Source: Takakia lepidozioides (taxonomy: Eukaryota; Streptophyta; Takakiopsida; Takakiales; Takakiaceae). Taken from it: DNA of 64,000 nt. The stretch is from contig CM060734.1 in the NCBI GenBank assembly GCA_030704615.1, positions 21,576,001 to 21,640,000 of the forward strand, in the 5' to 3' direction. The notes under the pieces were generated by a model that did no database searches, had not been told where the DNA came from, and saw only the letters and a list, made by a program, of their open reading frames with translations. The translations under genes were made by a program, and so were the position numbers. Below, one piece after another: positions 34,570 to 43,502 of the stretch (the stretch's first letter is position 1; each line of letters opens with the position of its first letter).

Positions 34570-36349
34570 AGAGAGGGAGAAATAGAAATCCTAGAAGAAC
34601 CAGCCACCGTGAGTTTACAGGATGAAGTAGTGGCTGGATGGACAATCACAGCTGAAGAGCAGGTGAGAGAAGTGAATGTGTAAGGAGGAACCAAGAATGG
34701 TGAAAGTGGGGGCTGACTTGGAGCCAGAATTCTTTGAGGAAGTTAAGAGCCTGTTCATCAAATACAAAGATGTATTTGCTTGGAGCTATGAGGATCTGAA
34801 AGGGATACCACCTGAGATTTGTCAGCATAAGATTGAACTGGAACCTGGGTCAGTACCAATTAAACAGGCAAGGTACAAGATGAATCCTAACTATGCACAG
34901 AAGGTTGGGGAAGAGATCAAGAAGCTGGCTGAGGCTAAGTTCATATACCCGATAGAGTATACAACTTGGCTATCACCCATTGTGATAGTTCCCAAGAAGA
35001 ATGGCAAACTGAGAGTTTGTGTGAACTATAAGAAATTGAATGCTTGTACAAAGAAGATCCATTTCCTAAAAGAGGCTAAGTTTCCAATGCTTGTACATTC
35101 AAGAACACCGTCTGGTCATGAAAACAGGTCTGCCCTACATTGTAGCATGTCTTTGCCATTTACAGAAGGTGTACTGGACATTGTGGCAGGCCATGAGATG
35201 TACTAATTCATGGATGGCTTCAGTGGGTATAACCAAGTGCAAGTGGTGGAAGAAGACTAGGGAAAGACAACTTTCATCACAGACTGGGGTGCTTATGTAT
35301 ACAAAGTCATGCCTTTTGGACTTTGTAATGCACCAGCAACTTTCCAGAGGGTGATAAGTGAATCTTTCCATGAGTATTTGGATGATTTCATGCAAGTGTT
35401 CTTAGATGACTTCAGTGTATACAGCTCTAAGAATGAGCACCTGCAGAAGTTGGAATTATGCTTGGCTAGATGCAGGATGAGAGGTCTTGGTCTGAATCCA
35501 GAAAAATGTATTATCTGCGTGAACTCAAGGGTACTACTGGGACATATTGTGTGTAAGAAGGGACTGCTTGTGGATCCTAGAAAGACAGAGGCTATTAAAG
35601 CCTCACCACCACTAAGTAACGTTAAAGGTCTAAGGAGGTTCCTTGGACAAACTACTTATTATAGAAGGTTTGTCAGACGATATGCACAGATGGCAGCCCC
35701 ATTGAGCAAGCTTTTGAAAAAGGATGCAGTGTTTGCGTGGACAGCTGAATGTCAACAGGCATTTGAGGCACTTACATTGTCAGTATCAACTACACCTGCG
35801 CTGATTAACCCGCATTGGCATGTAGTATTTCATGTACATTATGATGCCTCAGGAGAAGCATTGGGAGCTGTGTTAGCCCAAAATGTCACAGGAAACATAG
35901 ATTCACCTGTGTACTATGCTAGCAGATTGTTGAACATTGCTGAGAGGAACTATAGCACAACTGAAAGAGAAGCTTTGGCAATGATTTATGCAGTCAAGAA
36001 ATTCAGGCATTACCTATTGGGAAGGAAGTTTATGTTTTATGTGGATCATCAGGCTTTGATTTATTTGGTGAACAAGCCTTTGATAAGTGATAGGATAGCA
36101 AGATGGATGATAATCTTGCACGAGTTTGAATTCGAAGTTGTTTACAAGCCTGGCCGTTTGCATCTTGTGGCAGATCACTTGTCACGGCTATCAACAGGAG
36201 AGGCCGCCACGGGAGTAGACGACCAACTACCTGACGCGAGTTTATTTGCAGTGGAAGTGCGGGGAAGTGCAGATGATTGGTTAGATTGGCAGTGGCCAAT
36301 CATATATTACCTTACTCATGGTCAGTGCCCACCCAGTTATGGGAAGTAG
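34570..36349 (+). pseudogene. reverse transcriptase and RNase H of retroelement 2
   Basis: Ty3/gypsy RT-RNase H. The N-terminal fingers are open from 34676 (VFAWSYEDLKGIP, LSPIVIVPKKNGKLRVCVNY). Between about 35050 and 35310 the frame is lost, although SFMDGFSGYNQV and ITDWGAYVYKVMPFGLCNAP are still readable in pieces with in-frame stops. From 35309 a 346-codon frame contains the catalytic strand VFLDDFSVYS (FLDD in place of the usual YLDD), the connection segment, and an RNase H with VHYDASGEALG, TEREALAMIYAVKKFRHYL and YVDHQAL. The two RT aspartates and the visible RNase H acidic residues are present, so only the 35050-35310 lesions clearly disable it. Confidence 0.85.
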
Positions 36350-36562
36350 CAAAGGAAAAGAATAGCTATCAAGGTTTTACCATATACTATGATAGGGGGA
36401 AGATTATATAAGCTGGGACCTGATGGAGTTCTTAAACGATGCTTGTACCACCATGAAGTAAATAAAGTTTTGGAAGAAGTTCATAAAGGAGTGGTTGGAG
36501 GTCATTTTGGAGAAGAGACTACCAGTAGATAAATACTACTTGCATGTTACTGGTGGCCTACT

Positions 36563-38170
36563 TTGTTCAAGGATGTACACAAGTATTGCAAGAGTTGTGA
36601 TGAGTGCCAGGGTTTAGGACCTTTGCAAAGATCTGGGAAGATGGCTTTGCATCCTACGATGCCTACTGAACCATTTCATAAATGGGGACTAGACTTTGTT
36701 GGACCAATTAATCCACCAGTCAGAAATACACAGAACAAGTATATAATCACAGCCACTGATTATACTACAAAGTGGGTGGAAGCTAAGGCTCTGAGGGACA
36801 ACACAGCTAAGTCCACAGCAAGGTTCATGTATGAGAACATATTCACAAGATTTGGCTGTCCCCTGCAATTTATCAGTGATCAGGGAAGTCACTTCATTAA
36901 TGAGACCATAGAACTATTGACTAAAGAGTTCATGATTGTGCACAAGAAGAGTACAACCTACTACCCACAGGGCAATAGGCAGGCAGAGGCCACCAACAAA
37001 ATACTATGCATTATCTTGGCTAAGATAGTCAATGCAAATAGAACGGATTGGGATACAAAGCTGCTGACAACTTTGTGGTCATACAGGACTTCATATAAAG
37101 TCACAACCAAGTATACACCATTCCAATTAGTTTATGGTATGGAAGAATTACTACCAGTAGAATTCTTATTACCTACTATGAGAACGAAATGGGGAAGGAA
37201 AATGGAATTGGAGGATTCAATTAAAGTCAGGAAACATGAATTATATCATGTGGAAGAAGTACGTGCTGATGCAGCAGATAACATGACCAGAATTCAGATG
37301 AAGAGGAAGGATTGGTTTGATGAAGGTAAATTGAAGACTTTTAAGACGGGTGATTTGGTACTGTGGTTGCAGAAGAAGGGAAAGATTAAAGCTTCTAAGC
37401 TTAAGTCACCATGGAAAGGACCTTATGTCATACAGAAGATGTATGATAACAACATAGTCATGTTACAAACCATTAACAAAGAGATGCTTGGTAGAGTCAA
37501 TGCCAATAAGTTAAAGGGATACAGTGGTATCCATAATAAACCATTGCAGCATGATTTGCATCTTGAAACACAGATGCAGTCACAGCCTACATCGGTAACA
37601 CCAAGGGAGCATGAAGCACTTGTCGTTAAGCCGAATGTGTATGGCAATCGCAAAGAACACGGGTGTTCACACAGCTATCACAACCCACCACAGTTTGACA
37701 CAACATATCACAGCCCACCACAGTTTGACACAGCATATCACAGCTCACCACAGTTTGACACAGCCTGTCACAGCCCAACACAGCCCACACAAGTTGCACA
37801 ATCCATAGGGTCAATGATAGGTGGACGCGGGTTAACGTCAGGGAAGTGGCCGGTGAGTGTAAAAGAAGTTTGGAAGTCAAACTCGGAGAATGTGCCACGC
37901 GGACAGAGGAAGACGGGAGCATGTTTAAAATCAAACACGTGGCATAAGGGGCAAAGTGCTCCGTATTGCATTTACTCCAATAGCGGGTGCCATCATGCAA
38001 GAAGACAAACAGGGCCGTCAAAGTACCTACCCATTACCTCAGCCGAAACTAATTACGGGCCCATTAATGCATCAAAGGGACAGGTAACGGAACCGCTTAC
38101 GCGTCCGACAAAAGGGGACCTTTGCCACATGTGCAGTCCTAGTGGGCATTCCAAGTGGGAATGTGAATAG
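36563..38170 (+). CDS. integrase of retroelement 2 with extra C-terminal zinc knuckle
   Basis: The zinc-binding HHCC part begins upstream (~36440) but is cut by an in-frame TAA near 36529. The CKSCDEC cysteines lie in this 535-codon frame. The catalytic core has D in LDFVGPINP, D in FISDQGSHFIN and E in RQAEATNK, spaced as in gypsy integrases. A C-terminal SH3-like stretch follows (FKTGDLVLWLQKKGK, SPWKGPYVI). Then come ~30-bp repeats encoding YHSPPQFDTA. The frame ends in CHMCSPSGHSKWEC, which fits a CCHC nucleocapsid knuckle and is unusual at the end of an integrase. The nonsense codon upstream probably inactivates the natural polyprotein. Confidence 0.85.
   Translation: MFKDVHKYCKSCDECQGLGPLQRSGKMALHPTMPTEPFHKWGLDFVGPINPPVRNTQNKYIITATDYTTKWVEAKALRDNTAKSTARFMYENIFTRFGCPLQFISDQGSHFINETIELLTKEFMIVHKKSTTYYPQGNRQAEATNKILCIILAKIVNANRTDWDTKLLTTLWSYRTSYKVTTKYTPFQLVYGMEELLPVEFLLPTMRTKWGRKMELEDSIKVRKHELYHVEEVRADAADNMTRIQMKRKDWFDEGKLKTFKTGDLVLWLQKKGKIKASKLKSPWKGPYVIQKMYDNNIVMLQTINKEMLGRVNANKLKGYSGIHNKPLQHDLHLETQMQSQPTSVTPREHEALVVKPNVYGNRKEHGCSHSYHNPPQFDTTYHSPPQFDTAYHSSPQFDTACHSPTQPTQVAQSIGSMIGGRGLTSGKWPVSVKEVWKSNSENVPRGQRKTGACLKSNTWHKGQSAPYCIYSNSGCHHARRQTGPSKYLPITSAETNYGPINASKGQVTEPLTRPTKGDLCHMCSPSGHSKWECE
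37665..37795 (+). repeat. 30-bp in-frame repeat within the integrase tail
   Basis: Three to four copies of a ~30-bp unit (CACAGCCCACCACAGTTTGA type), period a multiple of three, giving a repeated Y-H-S-P-P-Q-F-D-T-A decapeptide in an otherwise poorly conserved tail. Confidence 0.85.
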
Positions 38171-38628
38171 ATGGGGGTAAAATTGAGAAGTTACCCAATG
38201 AGGCAACAACCAATCAGGAACGAGAATTTCATGCAAGTGGTTCCCTCCAAGAAACAAGAACAAGAAATTAAAAAAGTTATGAGCGGAAGAGTAGGGGTTG
38301 CTCCAAATAACCAGCGTCTCGACGGGAGGGGCAATCAAAGCTATAGCTTTGTAGCTATGGCGGATATCACAGACTATACGCTAGCTTTACTTCTTACGCA
38401 GTGGCGCAAGGACGGACGGGTTGAAAGTACATTCTCTCTCACTCACTATTTGCAAGCCCCACAGGCTTACACTCACTTACCCGTTCCATTCTGTGCCAAC
38501 CATACTTTCATGCTTTACGCCCTGCAAGCTTTTTTTGTCTGGGATGAAGAGAATTAGGGGAATGGAGGATCTCAGGGTGAAAAGCACCACGATTCTACAG
38601 AAGCAGACAATTGCTACACCACAGGCGG
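38171..38628 (+). pseudogene. downstream ORF of retroelement 2, 5' part
   Basis: Directly after the integrase stop, a 128-codon frame runs to 38557. It contains DYTLALLLTQWRKDGRVESTF and FCANHTFMLYALQAFFVWDE. An overlapping frame with an ATG at 38562 runs to the transposon B border at 38628. Across the border and one target copy it stays open into 49981 and beyond, so B interrupted a real reading frame. I recognise no domain. Its place 3' of integrase is where some gypsy-type elements carry an additional ORF, but nothing here shows an envelope-like protein (no signal peptide or membrane segment). It could also belong to a second element joined here. Confidence 0.5.
38620..38628. repeat. 9-bp target-site duplication, element B left
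   Basis: CACAGGCGG, repeated at 49981-49989. The match is 10 bp if one ambiguous flanking C is counted. A length of 9 agrees with element A. Confidence 0.85.
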
Positions 38629-38704
38629 CAACGACGCTACCGCGTGAGCCTGGCGCGTGAGCGTGTGAGCCTACGCTCACGCTGCTGACATGGCGTGAGC
38701 CTAG
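38629..38704 (+). repeat. terminal repeat region, transposase-side end of B
   Basis: It begins CAACGACGCTACCGCGTGAG, followed by further GTGAGC copies, and ends in the block TGCTGACATGGCGTGAGCC (38683-38701). Except for one base (A/G), the same block lies in the same orientation at 49905-49923. The outermost GTGAGCC repeats are inverted between ends while this inner block is direct. Confidence 0.8.
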
Positions 38705-39336
38705 TCCAGGTCATACGACGTCACCACAAAGAAGGTGGGCCTATAACCGTGGAGACCACAACTGCTGATTTCCTTCCACAACTGCTGATTTCCTCACATG
38801 AAGGTGAAACGGATGAAGGGTTTTGGGCTTTCCTGGGCCTATAACCGTGGAGCCCCCAACTGCTGTTTTCACCACATGAAGGTGAAACGGATGAAGGGTT
38901 TTGGGCTTTCCTGGAGTTCAACCTTCTTTTAACAGGAGCTTCATTTCGTTCCCCCGTCAAATGAACTTCGTGTCGACAGAAGGGGGATTTGGAGAACTTC
39001 AACAAAACCTCGTGTTAACACGAGGTTGTTTTCCTGGAACAAAAATGAACCTCGTGTTGCAGCGATGTTGTTTTCTGAGAACTAAAATGAACCTTGTGTC
39101 AACACAAGGGGGATTTGGAGAACTTCAAGTAAACCTCGTGTTGACACGAGGTTGATTTGATCATCTGTCTATCTGAAGGTAGTTTCTTGTGTTTGCTAAA
39201 AGAGAATGACAAACCAATGCGACAAATGCGTTGACCCACAAATAGCAAAGATGTTAGATGACATGGGACATGCTGAGAGACACTGGACTTGAACAGTCAT
39301 TCCATTACACACAATTGTCAAGGAAAACACAGATTT
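38705..39336. repeat. subterminal repeats and palindromes of B
   Basis: A 98-bp tandem duplication starts at 38737 and 38835 (CCTATAACCGTGGAG ... GGGTTTTGGGCTTTCC). It is followed by four palindromes between 39006 and 39153. The best are 39006-39027 (arm AACCTCGTGTT, perfect) and 39132-39153 (arm AACCTCGTGT around TG). The copies near 39047 and 39089 are imperfect. No coding sequence is seen before the transposase stop. Confidence 0.8.
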
Positions 39337-42300
39337 TTATGGGGTTGTATCCCGCTGTAGAAGTGTGTTGACTTCGTTGTAACTCATAGTAGCTTGGTGA
39401 ATGAAGAAGTCGAGCTTTGGATCACAAACCATCCTTCTCAAGAAGACGAAGTAAAGGTGTTTGCACGGTATGAACTTCCCTCTCTTTCCCAAACTACTTG
39501 AAAGCATACCAACAAAATCAGGACATGTACAATTGGGAAAATTGGAAACAGTGATGTCGTACGTCCTGTCTTGCAGCGCAGATGCGGATGAGATCATGGT
39601 GAAGACCCGACCATACCCTGGATCAGGCACTTCCATTGTTCCCCCAACACGAGCGTAAAGCATTCTGGCGGACTCAATTTTGCCGTAGTGTTCTGCGGTT
39701 GGAGGGAATCGTCGAACCAGCTTCCCATTCCGTCTGGTTGGCCACAAGTGAGCGTCAGGCGGAGGTACCCGTGAACCGCTTCCACTTGAAGCACCTTCAC
39801 GTGCAATGGAATGTCTGGCCAGGGAAAAACCCGCCTCTTCCAGCATTGCAATCTCTCGATGAGTGAGACCTGTGCCCATCTTCACAGGCCACACGGTTCG
39901 TGGAGTAGGCTTTCTTACCACGGAAGGCCTCACTGTCCCATGCACACATCTCCCACAATCGTCAGCGCAGAACCAGAACTTGTGGTTCTTTGCCTCGCCT
40001 TGTCCGTAAGGGAGAAACAAACCCGTGAATGTAGGAGCTGCAGTGCGTTCTTTCCCTCTGGATATTAATGATGTACATTTTTCATGATTGGTGGCCCTGA
40101 TCGCCGCGCATTTCACACGCGATCCAGCACTTGTGCGTTCTATATGCCAAACATCGTCCAAGCCCTCAGACTCGATTATATGCGACACCACGTTATGGTC
40201 TTCAACCATTGCAGTGACAGTGCTTGATGCAGGGGTCCGGTCTGGGGCAGAGTAGCCCTCACCTGTGGATGTTCCGCAATTCCATCTCTGATCCAAGGGA
40301 ACACGTGGCGTCGAGAAGTTGACCCTGTCCGCCCTATGGGAATCTGCATCCGATCCCGGAGGGGTGTCCAATTTCCGTTTGCAAGACCCGAATCTCTCTT
40401 CGCCTTCCAGATGGGGAACTCTTCCCACGAGAGGGGTGCCATCTGCACATATGCTCACTGCCCGCGCTATTTTGCTAGGATCCCCTGATCTTCCAGCTGC
40501 CCGCAACATCAACTCGCTCCTGTCCGGACCTTTGCCACCAAGGCCACCCCTCAAGAATGACCTGTATCTGGTTTGCTGCTGTAGAGCACGAATAAGGTCA
40601 TCGGCCGTCGCTGCATACAAATCTCTCCCTTTTTTGCCGGATTGCTGCAACCAGGCATTGTGCACTGTCTCCGCAAGATTGCAAGAAGGCATGTCCGCCA
40701 TCTCCTCAATGGACATATGCTGCAAGGCAAAAAAACACAAAGCCCATATTAGAGTTGGACCCTGAAAGATATATTGGAAGCACCCAAACAAACTTTTGAA
40801 TGCAAACCACTCACCGTTGTCATGGCCGCTCCCCACTGTCGGTAACGGAAGTGCCAAAATGCGAACCAGTCTTGCAGTGCCCTCATGCTGTCCTCCGATG
40901 CCGCTCCAGATGAGTACCACCAGGCACGAATTGTCTGGAACAATGTATTCGCTTCCCCCATAGTTTTGGCGTCTTTGTACTGTTTGCACAGTTGACGATG
41001 CATACTCTGCATATCTGGCTTGATGTACGTCTTTGTGTGTTTGTCGAGGGATTGTGTCCAATGGAAAAGACACGTACGTTCTCTTCCAGGCATTGGTACT
41101 TTTGGATCTCCCGACCCGAACACAATGCGGACAGCGTTGAAGTTAACTTGAGCACTATCGGCCATGAAACCAACAAAATTGGGAGATGGGAGACCATTGG
41201 AGGCCATAACACGAATGAGAGCTTCCCACATGAGCTGCTGTGAATCTGTGTCCTCTGACTGCATGTCACACACTGCAATTGTCATGACCCGCTGGTACAC
41301 AGGGTCGTAAACATGACATGCCATTGTGGTCCAGTCTTTAACTCTCTTGATATGATCGAACATAAGGAAGCAGTTGCCAAGATCGCCACCCTTCTGCATA
41401 CGTTTAACCAGGCTGACCCCGCTGCCCTCACCTTTTGTGGACATTTTGAACAAGAACACTTTCCTGGCTCCTTGTCCTGGGAAAACGCTGTCTTGGATGT
41501 AGTCGTACATGCTCCTTTTCTTCAAATCCATAATATTGTCCATATAACCTCGGCTCCCAGAGCCCATTCTTAAAGCGTTCACCTGATTCCTAATGTTTGG
41601 AGAATTCAAAGCAGAGAAATGGTCCATAACAGTGTCCAAAGCTGGTCCTTCCAGCATTCCTCCAACCGAATTTGATGCACACAGAATACGGCTTTCCAGA
41701 AAGGACTTGCTCGCCCCCATGGCAATTGCAGATGTGGTGCCAGTTGGATTGGTATCCAACTCTTGCCTTATCAGACGAGAGACTGTGTCAACGCTCTCCC
41801 TATAATCCCCCTTGGACACAGGGTGGTTGTGAAAACCGAAATGGACACAGGCTCTAGTCAGGTTTTTGAATCGATGCACCACATAATACATTTGGCGCCA
41901 CACAAAGCAAGGCAGCAAGGTGGTACCCTACAGAACTTGCACACAAAAGTGTTACTGTATGGTGGTGTTACCCCAGGCTTGAATGGATTCTCACTGACTC
42001 CATCCCATTCGCTTTGGTTTTGCACACCTGACGATGCGAAGTGTCTGCATTTCATGTTCTCGCATTTCAGGTGCCCATTACAGACTGTTTGCCTGAATAT
42101 GAGGTTGTCGTTGTTGTGAATATTGGATGTTTTTGTGCGGCACCAAGGGTGCCCATCGTGCTTTTTGTCCATTCCTTCCAGGAGACTGGAAATCCCCCCC
42201 ACGCGACCAGGAGGAGGCAGCTCAAAAACAGTATTACCATCAAACGATTCCGGCAAGAATGCCACCCTTTCAATATTGAAAGTGCTCCAGTCTATCCCCC

Positions 42301-42841
42301 TCAACTCACTCTTGAATCCTGCCATCCCACCCATCGCTTTCAATTTAGGAATGACACTGGAGATCTCCTCCACATCTGGTTCTACATGTGGACATGGCTG
42401 ATCCACAGGCGGTATTGCACATGTGTCATCGGAGGATGAGTCCGAAAGGTCAACTACAGTGTTAACGGCAGTCGCCTCCTTCTTCACAACCACTGGTGTC
42501 TTCTCCTGGGCCACTGATGCTGCCGTGCCAGGAGTTACGAACGATCCTGCAGACTGTCTCAGAGGAGCACTGAGCACCCTGTATCTGCCTGGAGGCACTC
42601 TCCATTGCGTGGTTGGTGCAGTTTGCGATGGTTTCTGGAACGCGTACTTGAGCAGTTTTCCATTGGCATCGTACACTTCCCTCTGAAAGAATAGACTACC
42701 ATTTTCCAACCGAAACTGCGTTGCGAGGACGAGTTCATGAACCACCGCAAAACCATCATCTTCCACCTCGTAAGAAAATGGAACAGGGTGGTCGTCACTG
42801 AAGAAGTCCGCGTCAAGGGAGCCCACAGCCTGGGAAGCCAT
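39337..42841 (-). CDS. MULE-like transposase with SWIM zinc finger, copy B
   Basis: Predicted cut-and-paste transposase. I start it at the ATG at 42841 (MASQAVGSLDADFF), which matches the start in copy A. It has a conserved N-terminal block (VEDDGFAVVHE) and an acidic stretch with a SUMO-interaction-like motif VVDLSDSSSDD. A Cys/His segment follows (HPWCRTKTSNIHN, FVCKFC), which may be a FLYWCH/GCM-like DNA-binding finger. The DDE-type core of the MULE family is LMFDHIKRVKDWTTMACHVY, DMQSEDTDSQQLMW, GFMADSAQVNFNAVR, then RTCLFHWTQSL. One intron (40720-40814, GTGAGT...TTGCAG) follows the core. The second exon has a Cys/His segment (NHKFWFCADDCGRC) and a SWIM finger CTCPDF...PCKHLYF, as in plant MULE transposases. 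One base is missing near 41890-41930 relative to copy A, shifting the frame. Confidence 0.85.
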
Positions 42842-43502
42842 ATGTCGATGTTGCTTCAGAAAGTACAGTTCAAAGTCCGATGGTGCTTCTGAATGCAGGT
42901 TGTGTGAGAGTGGAGTTTTGGCGTCCTCATACACAATTGTTCTCTCAGAATTGCCCCACCAGTGCATTAGCTGACAGATTCACTGACAGAGCCGCCAATG
43001 TCGTTGTCATGTCAGGGAGGCCAGAAGAGATGCCCATTTCCATTAAATTTTGACGGCAACTGCACCGCTGCACAACTGAATATAATTCACATTCCTCTGG
43101 AACATTCCACCCTAAATTACCCAACAATGAATTTTTTAAGATGAGAGTCGATTACACCCTAACGATTTTTGGATGGATGATGTTTGAATGATATCTGCCG
43201 TTATACATAGGGTTAGACCCCAACGAATTTTGTAAGGATGATGATTCATTGATCTCCGCCGTTAAACATAGGGGTAGAGATACCCCGATTACATTTTTGG
43301 AAGGATGATGTTTCAATAATTCCGGCCGTTTTACATAACGACTACATAGACACGTGTTCGCCATGCATGTGGATTGAGTCGGTGGCGCACTGAACGGTCC
43401 GAGCGAACATCTTGGCGTTGAAGGCCTCGCGATGAACCTCAGATAGTGTTCTTTTTGCCTGAGTAACTCATTTTCTTTGCAACCCTGGATTCCGCAGAGA
43501 CG
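42842..43502. promoter_or_regulatory. divergent promoter region of B with ~65-bp repeats
   Basis: The region lies between the divergent starts of the transposase and methyltransferase-like genes. Between about 43140 and 43345 there are three imperfect units, each with GGATGATG followed by a CCGCCGTT(A/T)AACATA-like segment (GGATGATG at about 43173, 43233 and 43303). Repeats midway between divergent genes could bind a regulator or the transposase. Element A lacks an obvious equivalent. The methyltransferase-like exon 1 has no in-frame ATG before an upstream TAA (43464), so a short 5' exon may lie here. A CAG at 43495-43497 could be its acceptor. Confidence 0.45.

Larger units (their letters stand above)
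13229..38628 (+). mobile_element. Ty3/gypsy retroelement 2, split by transposon A
   Basis: This entry spans the 5' and middle pieces. Gag with two zinc knuckles is at 13233-14074. Protease, RT, RNase H and integrase are at 33768-38170. An extra downstream ORF begins at 38171 and resumes at 49981 after transposon B. The order gag-pro-RT-RH-IN is that of Ty3/gypsy (Metaviridae-type) elements. The 5' LTR and the N-terminal part of gag are missing at the 13228 junction, and no clear 3' LTR of its own is visible. The interval 14075-33767 is inserted DNA, not part of this element. The RT region carries several frameshifts and stops. Confidence 0.8.

Noticed and set aside
41858-41918. An intron to explain the frame change in transposase B
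   Set aside because: Alignment with copy A shows the sequence is collinear and one base shorter, so a deletion explains it without splice sites.
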